NCBI GenBank assembly: GCA_028702535.1
Contig: JAQVOR010000011.1
Span: forward strand, 1-44,192
DNA length: 44,192 bases
Reading direction: 5' to 3'
From: Bacteroidales bacterium
Lineage (GTDB): Bacteria > Bacteroidota > Bacteroidia > Bacteroidales > ML635J-15
Numbering within the stretch: the first letter of the stretch is position 1; the number at the start of each line of letters is the position of its first letter. Shown here piece by piece: positions 1 through 9,001 of this stretch. Both the position numbers and the translations under genes were made by a program. The notes beneath the pieces are model-generated. The model saw only the letters and a program-made list of their open reading frames with translations, was not told where the DNA came from and did no database searches.

Positions 1-724
1 AAAGAGATTTTGCTTCGTTAAATTCAGTATAAACTACATCAGGCTTTAATTTTTTTTCCAACACATCAATGCAATCCTCTGCAATTAAATTAAGAAAAAC
101 ATCTGATTTATATTTTTTAACAACCGCTAAAAAATGAACAAGAAAAAGGTTTATCGAAATAGCATTATCACCACGTATAATAAGCAGATTGTTATTATTA
201 TTATAAAAGCTATTCTGCAATTTGTTTTCTGCAACTACAATTAAATCTTTTTGTATAATATTCCTGACTATCAATTTATTGCCAATATTAGACTCATCAA
301 TATAATCAATAACATTCAAATTATTAATTAATGGGACTAAGGATTTTAAGATAAACTCATCGGGACTAATATCGGACAGACATTGAAATAGATATTCTGC
401 AAATGATTTTATATCACCTTGCAATAATTGAACAGTCATAGCACGCATTTCAGGATAATCTTTCGATTGAGCCAACAACTCCTTACGTACTTTATCACGT
501 AGTTCAAGTGGGTCTAATTGCTCAATCTTGCCTATGCGAAAATTACGGTTTATCAAAAAACTCACAAGAATCATTTTTACATAATCCTGATGCGAATATT
601 GTCTAAGGTTTGTTGGAGTACGCTTGGGAGTAAAAATACGGTAACGGCTTTCCCAAATCCTAATAGTCTGAATTTGTATGCCAGATATTTCGGAAAGATC
701 AGATATTGAATAATATTTTTTCAT
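1..724 (-). CDS. MerR-family transcriptional regulator, truncated by the window edge at its 3' end
   Basis: Not in the ORF track (no stop inside the window). Reverse-strand translation from 724 reads MKKYYSISDLSEISGIQIQTIRIWESRYRIFTPKRTPTNLRQYS..., a MerR HTH (SISDLSEISGI...IRIWESRY...RTPTNLRQYS). It stays open to position 1. Confidence 0.85.
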   Translation of the reverse strand, partial: MKKYYSISDLSEISGIQIQTIRIWESRYRIFTPKRTPTNLRQYSHQDYVKMILVSFLINRNFRIGKIEQLDPLELRDKVRKELLAQSKDYPEMRAMTVQLLQGDIKSFAEYLFQCLSDISPDEFILKSLVPLINNLNVIDYIDESNIGNKLIVRNIIQKDLIVVAENKLQNSFYNNNNNLLIIRGDNAISINLFLVHFLAVVKKYKSDVFLNLIAEDCIDVLEKKLKPDVVYTEFNEAKSL

Positions 725-810
725 AATTTCGAAATTACAATTTACAATATTAGGAAAATTGCATCAGATTGAGTAATTATTTTTGTATAAATCTATTATC
801 AAACATAGTT

Positions 811-828
811 TTGTTAATAAAATAACAT
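811..828 (+). promoter_or_regulatory. Candidate Rex operator TTGTTAA-TAAA-ATAACAT
   Basis: Arms TGTTA/TAACA (812-816/823-827) around a central spacer, resembling the Rex consensus TTGTTAANNNNTTAACAA with two mismatches in the right half. It abuts the -33 box, and a rex gene lies in the same operon. Confidence 0.45.
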
Positions 829-857
829 TGTTTTTTGAATAACAATTATTATATTTG
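828..857 (+). promoter_or_regulatory. Putative Bacteroidota-type promoter: TTG (828-830), N19, TATATTTG (850-857)
   Basis: TATATTTG matches the Bacteroidota -7 consensus TAnnTTTG, with a TTG box 19 nt upstream; located just before the operon start at 878. Confidence 0.5.
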
Positions 858-877
858 CAGAATATAACTACTCTTTT

Positions 878-1324
878 ATGGAAAAATACATTTCAAAATT
901 ACCAGATAAAGTGTATAAGCATGAGTTACTCTCCTATTTACAAGAATTTCAGGATATGTTTGGTTATATTGATTTGTCGTTTATTGAAGTACTAAGTAAG
1001 AACTCTGGTATTCCATCGGGTAAAATATTTGGCATTACATCTTTCTACAACCAATTTAGGTTTAAGCCAAAAGGCAAATTTCACATTCAAGTATGCGAGG
1101 GTTCGTCATGTCATGTAAATGCAGAAATAGGACTTATTGAAGATATAAAGAAACTAATAAAGGCTGATGAAAAAGACACAAGTAACGATGGTTTATATAG
1201 TCTTGAGATTATACCCTGCATGGGTGCTTGCTCACAAGGACCTGTGATTTCAATTAATGGGAAATTTCACACAAAAGTTTCCAAAGAAGATATAAAAAAA
1301 ATATTTTCTGACTTGAATTTATAA
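878..1324 (+). CDS. NuoE/HydC-like thioredoxin-fold [2Fe-2S] subunit (NADH oxidoreductase 24 kDa type)
   Basis: Cluster cysteines VCEGSSC...IIPCMGACSQGP; N-terminal helical NuoE-type domain. Confidence 0.9.
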   Translation: MEKYISKLPDKVYKHELLSYLQEFQDMFGYIDLSFIEVLSKNSGIPSGKIFGITSFYNQFRFKPKGKFHIQVCEGSSCHVNAEIGLIEDIKKLIKADEKDTSNDGLYSLEIIPCMGACSQGPVISINGKFHTKVSKEDIKKIFSDLNL

Positions 1325-1325
1325 C

Positions 1326-3236
1326 ATGAAGAACTTAAAAGACAAGACATATAAAACACTTTTTATTGATGCTGTGGAGCTTGAAAAAGCCCCTCAATAT
1401 TCTAAGCCTGTCGAAATGCCACATATTTATGTAGAGCGTAATACTGGGAGCATCGTTTCTGGAATAGACGCTACAATACAGTATATAAAAAAGTATTTTG
1501 ACAAGGACGAAAATTACAAATTAATTGAAACTGGCAGTTTAGGGATAAGCTCATTTGATCCAGTTATTGGCATACAAATCCATGGGCGTCCATTGATCTT
1601 CTTCAAAAATGTTACATTCAGTTATGTTAGTACAATTCTTGATAGCATTTTAAATCATATTTTACCTGAATCAGACTTTATATTAGGACAAATATCTCAT
1701 ACAGGATTAAGCTCGTGGGCGGATGTCCCCGAACTATATCAACTTGATATTTTTGCAAAACAAAACCGTCGTATATTAAAAAACTTCGGACTTATTCAAC
1801 CCGATTTTATTGAATCATACATAGATTATGACGGCTATAAAGCCTTTGCAGAAACGATTACAAGAAAAACGGCAGCAGAAGTATGTAACATCATCGAGAA
1901 AAGTGGCTTACGAGGTCGCGGAGGTGGAGCATTTAACACAGGAAAGAAATGGCAAAAGGCTTTAAATACTGGTAAATCACAAAAATATTTCATCTGTAAC
2001 GCTGACGAAAGTGACCCAGGGTCTTTCTCAGGCAGACTTTTGGCTGAAAACAATCCTCATCTAGTAATTGAAGGGATTTTAATTGGGGCTTATGCAGTTA
2101 ATGCACGCAAAGCATTTATATATATTAGAAACACTTATACTCTGGCAATAGAGAGATTAGAAAACGCTCTGTTTCAAGCTCAAAAAGCAGGTCTTACTGG
2201 CGAAGATATTTTTGGTAGCGGAATTAATATCGAAATCGAAATCTTTAAAGGTCCAGGAGCTTATGTTTGTGGCGAAGAAACAGCTCTTATTGCAAGTATG
2301 GAAGGTGAAAGAGGTACGCCTAAACCAAAACCTCCTTATCCATCAGAAGATGGCTTGTTCGGACAACCTACAGTTGTTAATAATATCGAAACAGTTTGTA
2401 ATGTCCCATATATCCTCAATTATGGTGGTGATGAGTTTCAAAAAGCCGGATTAAATAATTCGTTTGGAACCAAACTATTTTCTATAAGCGGAAAAACTGA
2501 TATTACTGGTGTAATTGAGATTGACTTAGGAACAAGTGTAGCCGAAATCATGGACATTTGCATTACTAAACAACGCCAACCCGAAATTAAAGCGGTTCAT
2601 ATTGGTGGCCCTTCAGGGGGTTTTATTGACCCCGATAAATTTTCGATTAACTTAGACTATGAAACTGCAATAGATAATAAATTAGGGCTGGGGTCTGGTA
2701 GTTTTTTAGTTTTAGATAAAACAAATTGCATAATAGATATTACAAAATATTTTATAAAGTTTATAAATAACGAAAGTTGTGGCAAATGCATACCTTGTCG
2801 CGAAGGCTCGCAAAGACTATTGGAAATTCTTAACAGAATATCTGAAAAACCATCAGAGTATAACAAACACGAATCATTATTAAGATTCAAAGGCGTTACA
2901 CAATTAGAGCAAATTTCGAGTTTAATGCAAAAAACATCTCTCTGCGGACTTGGTCAAAATGCTCCAAATACAATTTTGAGCGGATTATTAAGGTTTAGAC
3001 AAGAATATGAAGAACACATTTATGAGAGACAATGCGAAGCCAATGTATGTCGTAACTTAAAAGAATATTATGTCGTAGTCGATAATTGTGTAGGTTGCGG
3101 AATATGTGCAAAAAAATGTCCTGCCGATGCTATTATTGGCACAGAACATCAAGCTCACTTTATTATTCAGGACAGATGCATCAAGTGTGGAGTTTGCGAA
3201 GCATCTTGTAAATTTAATGCAATAATGATAAAATAA
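1326..3236 (+). CDS. NuoF/HydB-like NADH-binding flavoprotein subunit with C-terminal 2x[4Fe-4S] ferredoxin domain
   Basis: FMN motif GRGGGAFNTGKKW; NADH motif GPGAYVCGEETALIASMEGERG; N3-type SCGKCIPCREG...CGLG; C-terminal CVGCGICAKKCP and CIKCGVCEASC. Confidence 0.93.
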   Translation: MKNLKDKTYKTLFIDAVELEKAPQYSKPVEMPHIYVERNTGSIVSGIDATIQYIKKYFDKDENYKLIETGSLGISSFDPVIGIQIHGRPLIFFKNVTFSYVSTILDSILNHILPESDFILGQISHTGLSSWADVPELYQLDIFAKQNRRILKNFGLIQPDFIESYIDYDGYKAFAETITRKTAAEVCNIIEKSGLRGRGGGAFNTGKKWQKALNTGKSQKYFICNADESDPGSFSGRLLAENNPHLVIEGILIGAYAVNARKAFIYIRNTYTLAIERLENALFQAQKAGLTGEDIFGSGINIEIEIFKGPGAYVCGEETALIASMEGERGTPKPKPPYPSEDGLFGQPTVVNNIETVCNVPYILNYGGDEFQKAGLNNSFGTKLFSISGKTDITGVIEIDLGTSVAEIMDICITKQRQPEIKAVHIGGPSGGFIDPDKFSINLDYETAIDNKLGLGSGSFLVLDKTNCIIDITKYFIKFINNESCGKCIPCREGSQRLLEILNRISEKPSEYNKHESLLRFKGVTQLEQISSLMQKTSLCGLGQNAPNTILSGLLRFRQEYEEHIYERQCEANVCRNLKEYYVVVDNCVGCGICAKKCPADAIIGTEHQAHFIIQDRCIKCGVCEASCKFNAIMIK

Positions 3237-3239
3237 AAT

Positions 3240-4874
3240 ATGACAATAACTTGTTACATAAATAACACTAAACAAAAAGCAGATAGCAATGAAACAATTC
3301 TATCTGTTCTAAACAGGATTGGGATATCCATACCCACCCTATGTAACATGAAAGAACTTAGTCCAACAGGAGCATGTAGGCTTTGTGTAGTTGAAGATGC
3401 AGAAACTGGAGAGCTTATTACCTCATGTTCTACTCCGGTAAGAGAAAATATGAAAATTTTTACTCACTCACCCGAAGTCATAAATGCACGTAAAACAATT
3501 ATAGAATTATTACTTGCAAATCATCCCGAAAATTGTCTTTATTGCGATAAAAGTGGAAATTGTGAGTTACAAAAACTCTCCGAAGACTTAAATATTCGAG
3601 AAAAAGTTTTTTATGGCGATTTAATGAGTAGAAAAACTGACCGCTCAAGTCCAGGTATAGTCCGCGACATGTCAAAATGTATTTTATGTGGACGATGTGT
3701 TAGAATTTGCGATGAAATATTGGGAATTTCAGCTATTGATTTAATAAATAGAGGCAAAAACACTAGCATAGAGACTGTTTTTCAAAAAGGTTTATTTTAC
3801 TCCGATTGCATTCATTGTGGTTTATGTGTTACAGCATGTCCAACAGGAGCCATTATGGCAAAATCCAGCATTAATCAGGTTATCGAAAAACTCGGAAATA
3901 ACAAAACGACAAAGAGTATAATGATACCCACTACGACAATCGCTAATATTGCTGTAAGTTATAATATTCGCAAATATGAAGATGCACGTAATATGCTTGT
4001 TGCAGCCTTGCACAGTATTGGATTTAACAAGGTTTACCCAATGTCATTATTCAACGACTTTTTTATTAGTGAGGCTACATCAATCATCCAAAACAGATTA
4101 AAAAACTCACCACAACCATTGATTATTACCGATTGTCCAGCAATTAAAAAATATATACAGATAAAAGAACCCGAACTTGTTGAGTTTTTGTGCAAGATTC
4201 CTGCCCCACAACAAATTGGAGCAAAAATACTGTCAATGCAAGAATCTACAGACTTACTGATGAGTGTTAGCCCATGCATTGCTCACAAATACGAAGCTGT
4301 TCAAACACAAAATACAAACAAAGGAGTACCCGAAATAGACTTTGTACTAACCTCCGATGAACTTGATAAACTACTAAAAACCTTAGGTATAACATTACCG
4401 TTTACACGAAAAGAAACACCCGACAATCCAGCAAACTCAGACTCATCTGCTGGTGTGTTTTTTGAAACTAAACATGGAATTACCGAAGGAATTGTACGAG
4501 AGTTATTTCATCGCTCCGATTTAAGTGTTCAACTCAATCGAATAATTGAAATCAAACCCGAAAAGGACTTTATTGAATATGAGTTTGAAATAAATAAAAC
4601 ATACTATAGTGTAGCTTGCATATCAGGTATTGAAAACCTAGTTAAATACAAAAAACAAATATTGCAGGGAAACTATCTGTTTGTAGAAGTACGATCATGC
4701 AAATCGGGTTGCATCGATGGGTGTGGACAAAAGCTCACTGATAGTCAGGATAGCCAAAAACGTTTGAGAAAGACATTAAGCGAATATGATGAAAAAACAA
4801 GTAATAATACGCCTGGAAAAAATCCATTTATAAAAGGATTTTATAGAAACAATAAACTAGGAAACATATTTTAA
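3240..4874 (+). CDS. [FeFe]-hydrogenase HydA-like subunit (NuoG-type N-terminus plus H-domain) with divergent active-site motifs
   Basis: N-terminal [2Fe-2S]; HPENCLYCDKSGNCELQ (His-Cys cluster); CILCGRCVRIC and CIHCGLCVTACP; H-domain motifs L1 ITDCPAI, L2 SPCIAHKYEA, L3 EVRSCKSGCIDGCGQK. Confidence 0.88.
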   Translation: MTITCYINNTKQKADSNETILSVLNRIGISIPTLCNMKELSPTGACRLCVVEDAETGELITSCSTPVRENMKIFTHSPEVINARKTIIELLLANHPENCLYCDKSGNCELQKLSEDLNIREKVFYGDLMSRKTDRSSPGIVRDMSKCILCGRCVRICDEILGISAIDLINRGKNTSIETVFQKGLFYSDCIHCGLCVTACPTGAIMAKSSINQVIEKLGNNKTTKSIMIPTTTIANIAVSYNIRKYEDARNMLVAALHSIGFNKVYPMSLFNDFFISEATSIIQNRLKNSPQPLIITDCPAIKKYIQIKEPELVEFLCKIPAPQQIGAKILSMQESTDLLMSVSPCIAHKYEAVQTQNTNKGVPEIDFVLTSDELDKLLKTLGITLPFTRKETPDNPANSDSSAGVFFETKHGITEGIVRELFHRSDLSVQLNRIIEIKPEKDFIEYEFEINKTYYSVACISGIENLVKYKKQILQGNYLFVEVRSCKSGCIDGCGQKLTDSQDSQKRLRKTLSEYDEKTSNNTPGKNPFIKGFYRNNKLGNIF

Positions 4875-4875
4875 T

Positions 4876-6867
4876 ATGATAAAAATTAGTGAAAAACAAC
4901 CCTTAGTCTTTACTATCGCCGATAGGTGTAAAACTTGCTATACCTGTATCAGAGAATGTCCTGCAAAAGCTATTAGCATGCAAAATGGACAAGCAAATGT
5001 AATTGTCGAAAGATGCATTGGGTGTGGAAATTGTGTAAAAGTATGCACCCGTAAAGCCAAGAGTTTTTATAACGAAGAACAGCAAGTTTTACATCTTCTT
5101 AAAACTAGTAAAAATTGTATTGCATGTATTGCTCCAGCTTTCCCTGCTGAATTTAAAGAATTTGAAGACCACAAAATTGTAGTAGGGATGTTAAAAAAGC
5201 TTGGTTTCGATAAAGTTGTTGAAGTCTCTTTTGGTGCAGACCTAGTGGCTATGAAATATGAAGAACTTCTACTAAATGAAGCTCACAAAAAATATATCTC
5301 AAGCGACTGCCCAGCAATTGTTTCATATATAACTAAATACTACCCACAACTAACAAAATCTTTAGCTCCAATTGTTTCTCCACTAATGGCTATTGTAAGA
5401 GTTGTTAAAGAACTCTACGGTAAAGATCGTGAAACTGTATTTATTGGACCTTGTATAGCAAAAAAGACTGAATCTGATGACCCTGATTATGTGCTAACAT
5501 TTAAGGAAATTCGAAATATGTTTGAAACAGAAAACATTAAAGCCGAAGACTGTGAGCCGTCTGAGCTTGACCCACCACATGGTGGTAGAGGTGCAGCATT
5601 TCCTATAAGCAGGGGACTGATTAATACTATAAATATCCAAGAGAATCTTATTCAAGGGAATATTATAGTTGCAGAAGGTCGAGAAAACTTTAAAGAGGCT
5701 ATCAATGAATTTGATAATGGATATATCGATGATCATAATTTGGAACTGCTTTGCTGTGAAGGATGTATTATGGGACCTGGGATGTTCTCTGAAGGTAAAC
5801 GATATCAAAACAGAGCTTATATAACTCGTTATGTCAAAAGAAAACTTGACAATCTAAATATACAGGATTGGGAAAACAATTTTAGTAGGTTTCGTAATAT
5901 TGATCTTAGTCGTGAGTTTTCACAAGATGATAGTAGAGTTAAGGTTCCTACCGAAGAGGAAATTGAAGCACTATACCATGAAATGGGAAAACACGACAAG
6001 CAAGATAGGCTAGACTGTCATGCGTGCGGGTATGAATCTTGTAGAGAACATGCAATAGCGGTACTACGAGGCCTTGCTGAAGTGGATATGTGTTTACCTT
6101 ATACTTTAGATAAATTAAAAAATATGGTAAACGAGCTTAACACAAAAAATACAAAGCTCGAAACTGTGCAACAAGCACTTAAACAAAGCGAAAAACTAGC
6201 ACACCTAGGACAACTAGCTGCAGGAATAGCACACGAAATAAACAACCCTCTTGGAGTTGTAATTATGTATGCAAACATTATGCTCGATGAAACAGATCCC
6301 AATGAAGAGGCTTATGAAGATTTAAAATTGATAACAGAGCAAGCAATGCGCTGCAAAAACATTGTTAGTGGCTTATTAAATTTTGCCAGAAAAAACAAAG
6401 TAAAGTTCACATCAATAAATATTTCAGAATTTATTAACAATTGCTTAAAAGCAGTAATTATACCTAGCAATATTGAGGTTGAACAAAAATGCTATTTAAG
6501 TAACTTTAACACATCTATTGATGAAGAACAAATGACACAGGCAATTACTAATATTATAAAAAATGCTATCGAAGCTATGCCAGATGGTGGCAAACTTAAT
6601 ATTGAGCTAAGTAATGAAAAAGAAAATGTGAAACTAATTTTTCAAGATACGGGAACAGGTATAAAAGAGGTTGATAAAGATAAACTATTTACACCATTTT
6701 TTACAACTAAAGAATTTGGCAAAGGTACAGGACTTGGACTCCCTACAACTTATGGAATAATTAAAATGCACAAAGGTAAAATTCATGTCGATTCAAATAG
6801 TAATCCTCAAAAAGGAAAAACGGGAACAAAATTTACAATAACTTTACCACAACTAAACGAAAATTAA
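4876..6867 (+). CDS. H-domain sensor histidine kinase: 2x[4Fe-4S] ferredoxin, [FeFe]-hydrogenase-like domain, 4Fe-4S (CxxCxxxxC...C) domain, HisKA-HATPase
   Basis: CKTCYTCIRECP, CIGCGNCVKVC; H-domain SDCPAI / GPCIAKKTE / CCEGCIMGPGM; CHACGYESC...MC; LAAGIAHEINNPLG and GTGLGL kinase motifs. Confidence 0.9.
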   Translation: MIKISEKQPLVFTIADRCKTCYTCIRECPAKAISMQNGQANVIVERCIGCGNCVKVCTRKAKSFYNEEQQVLHLLKTSKNCIACIAPAFPAEFKEFEDHKIVVGMLKKLGFDKVVEVSFGADLVAMKYEELLLNEAHKKYISSDCPAIVSYITKYYPQLTKSLAPIVSPLMAIVRVVKELYGKDRETVFIGPCIAKKTESDDPDYVLTFKEIRNMFETENIKAEDCEPSELDPPHGGRGAAFPISRGLINTINIQENLIQGNIIVAEGRENFKEAINEFDNGYIDDHNLELLCCEGCIMGPGMFSEGKRYQNRAYITRYVKRKLDNLNIQDWENNFSRFRNIDLSREFSQDDSRVKVPTEEEIEALYHEMGKHDKQDRLDCHACGYESCREHAIAVLRGLAEVDMCLPYTLDKLKNMVNELNTKNTKLETVQQALKQSEKLAHLGQLAAGIAHEINNPLGVVIMYANIMLDETDPNEEAYEDLKLITEQAMRCKNIVSGLLNFARKNKVKFTSINISEFINNCLKAVIIPSNIEVEQKCYLSNFNTSIDEEQMTQAITNIIKNAIEAMPDGGKLNIELSNEKENVKLIFQDTGTGIKEVDKDKLFTPFFTTKEFGKGTGLGLPTTYGIIKMHKGKIHVDSNSNPQKGKTGTKFTITLPQLNEN

Positions 6868-6869
6868 AT

Positions 6870-7262
6870 ATGAAAACAAATAGAATAATTCTTTTAGCTG
6901 ATGATGATTTCGATTATTTGTTTCAAACAAAATTTCGTCTCGAGACTGCTGGTTTTACTGTAATTACTGCAAGTTCTCAAAAAGAAGCCGAACAATTAAT
7001 TGAAATTGGCGGTTTTGACGCTGCGGTTTTTGATCTTATGATGGAAAACGATGATAGTGGTTTTATACTTGCATACAAAACAAAAAAATTGCATCCAAAT
7101 ACTCCAGTTATTATTTCTACCGCAGTTACTGCCGAAACAGGATATAAATTCGATACTGATAATTCGTGGATAAAAGCAGATTTATATCTTGAAAAAGGTG
7201 TTGAATCAGAAAAAATTGCAGAAGAGTTAAAAAAATTATTAAAATCTCAAAATTATGGATAA
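6870..7262 (+). CDS. Stand-alone response regulator receiver protein
   Basis: Receiver fold: ILLADDD, AVFDLMM (phospho-acceptor Asp), YLEKG; no output domain. Confidence 0.87.
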   Translation: MKTNRIILLADDDFDYLFQTKFRLETAGFTVITASSQKEAEQLIEIGGFDAAVFDLMMENDDSGFILAYKTKKLHPNTPVIISTAVTAETGYKFDTDNSWIKADLYLEKGVESEKIAEELKKLLKSQNYG

Positions 7263-8373
7263 ATTAAAAATCTTAGTAGTTGACGACGAGTTTGGGATTA
7301 GATCAGGCATTAAACGAATAATAGAAAAATTCGAAGTTGATTATCCTTTTATGGACGAACCAATAGGATTCGAAGTAAGCGAAGCCGAAACTGGCGAAAT
7401 AGCTATTGAAAAGATAAAAGCAGAGAACTTTCATATAATTTTGCTTGATAACAAACTGCCTGGAATACAAGGAGTTGATGTGCTCGAATATATTAACGAA
7501 CAAGAAATCGACTCAAAGGTCATAATGATTACCTCGTATGCCTCACTCGAACTCGCAGTAAAAGCAACTAGACAAGGAGCAATTGATTTTGTCCCAAAAC
7601 CATTTACCCCACAGGAGTTAAGAGCGTCAATCGAAAATATTACTAAGCAGCTCTTCTTAAAACAAATGACTTCTAAATTACAAAAAGAAGGAAAACATAT
7701 AAGATTTCAATTTTTATCACTTTTATCGCACGAGTTAAAGTCGCCCGTCAATGCTGTCGAAGGATATCTTAAAATCATCAAAGAACAAAAGAACGGTAAA
7801 TATGTTGCCGATTACCTCCCAATGATTGATAGATCAATTGAGCGTTTAAACGCAATGAGAGGTATGATAATGGATTTGCTCGATTTAACAAAAATAGAAT
7901 CTGGACAAGCAAAAAGAAACCCAGTACCAACCGACATAGGAGAAGTAGCAAAAACCTGCATCGCTTCAATCAAACCAATGGCAATACAAAAGGATGTAAA
8001 CATTTATCTTAACTATAACACTAAAATAATATATGATTTTGATATAAACGACTTAGAAATTGTGTTGAACAATATCTTTTCAAATGCTGTCAAATACAAC
8101 AAAAATGGTGGTAGAGTCGATTGTACAATTCGAGAATTTACAAATAAAGTTGAAATAATAATCGCTGATACTGGAATAGGAATAAGCAAAGAAGATCAAA
8201 ACAAACTTTTTAAAGAATTTGTAAGGATAAGAAACAAAGAAACAAGCAAAATCCCTGGAAGCGGTCTTGGATTATCTATTGTAAAAAAAATCCTCGAAAA
8301 TTACGATGCCGAAATAATACTGAATAGTGAGGTAAACAAAGGTACAAAAGTGACAATAACTTTAACTAAATAA
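7255..8373 (+). CDS. Receiver-histidine kinase hybrid
   Basis: Receiver ILVVDDE...IILLDNKLPG...VPKPF, followed by LLSHELKSPVNAVEGY and HATPase motifs (FSNAVKYN, DTGIGIS, GSGLGLSIVKKI). Overlaps the previous gene by 8 nt. Confidence 0.9.
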   Translation: MDKLKILVVDDEFGIRSGIKRIIEKFEVDYPFMDEPIGFEVSEAETGEIAIEKIKAENFHIILLDNKLPGIQGVDVLEYINEQEIDSKVIMITSYASLELAVKATRQGAIDFVPKPFTPQELRASIENITKQLFLKQMTSKLQKEGKHIRFQFLSLLSHELKSPVNAVEGYLKIIKEQKNGKYVADYLPMIDRSIERLNAMRGMIMDLLDLTKIESGQAKRNPVPTDIGEVAKTCIASIKPMAIQKDVNIYLNYNTKIIYDFDINDLEIVLNNIFSNAVKYNKNGGRVDCTIREFTNKVEIIIADTGIGISKEDQNKLFKEFVRIRNKETSKIPGSGLGLSIVKKILENYDAEIILNSEVNKGTKVTITLTK

Positions 8374-8377
8374 ATTT

Positions 8378-9001
8378 ATGCTACCTGAAAAAACAGTTGA
8401 AAGATTAAGCATGTATCGCCGAGTCTTACAAACATATCAAGATAATAAAAGTGAATTTATTTATTCACATGAACTTGCAAGTCTTTTGCATTTAACCCCT
8501 GTACAAGTGCGTCGCGATATTATGCTAATAGGTTATACTGGCACTCAGAGAAAAGGGTATTCTGTTAGAGAACTAATCGAAAAAATTAGTCAAATATTAG
8601 ACGGCGGGGCACAAATAAATGCTGTTATCGTTGGTATGGGGCATCTTGGTAAAGCCATTACCAATTATTTTAACTCAAAACGCAGTAAAATTGAAATTGT
8701 TGCAGCGTTTGAAAATGATGCTACAAAAATTAATAGGATTATTTCAGGAATTAAATCCTATCACACCGATAGCCTCGAAACAATTCTCGAAGACACTCAT
8801 GCTACAATTGCCATACTTTCACTTTCGCCTCCCGAAGCACAAGATATTACAGACCGACTTGTGTTCGCAGGAATAAAAGGAATACTCAATTTTACTTCAA
8901 TTCCGCTTAATGTACCAGAAGATGTCTTTCTTGAAAACTACGACATGGTTACATCAATAGAAAAAGTTGCTTACTTTGTAAAAGAAAAAATAAAAAAATG
9001 A
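8378..9001 (+). CDS. rex: Redox-sensing transcriptional repressor Rex
   Basis: Winged-helix with TPVQVRRDIMLIGYTGTQRKGYSV, then Rossmann NAVIVGMGHLGKAI and the C-terminal Rex region (GIKGILNFTSIPLNVPEDV). Confidence 0.93.
   Translation: MLPEKTVERLSMYRRVLQTYQDNKSEFIYSHELASLLHLTPVQVRRDIMLIGYTGTQRKGYSVRELIEKISQILDGGAQINAVIVGMGHLGKAITNYFNSKRSKIEIVAAFENDATKINRIISGIKSYHTDSLETILEDTHATIAILSLSPPEAQDITDRLVFAGIKGILNFTSIPLNVPEDVFLENYDMVTSIEKVAYFVKEKIKK

Noticed and set aside
518-709. 63-aa plus-strand ORF
   Set aside because: Antisense to the MerR-family gene, whose reverse-strand frame has clear HTH motifs.
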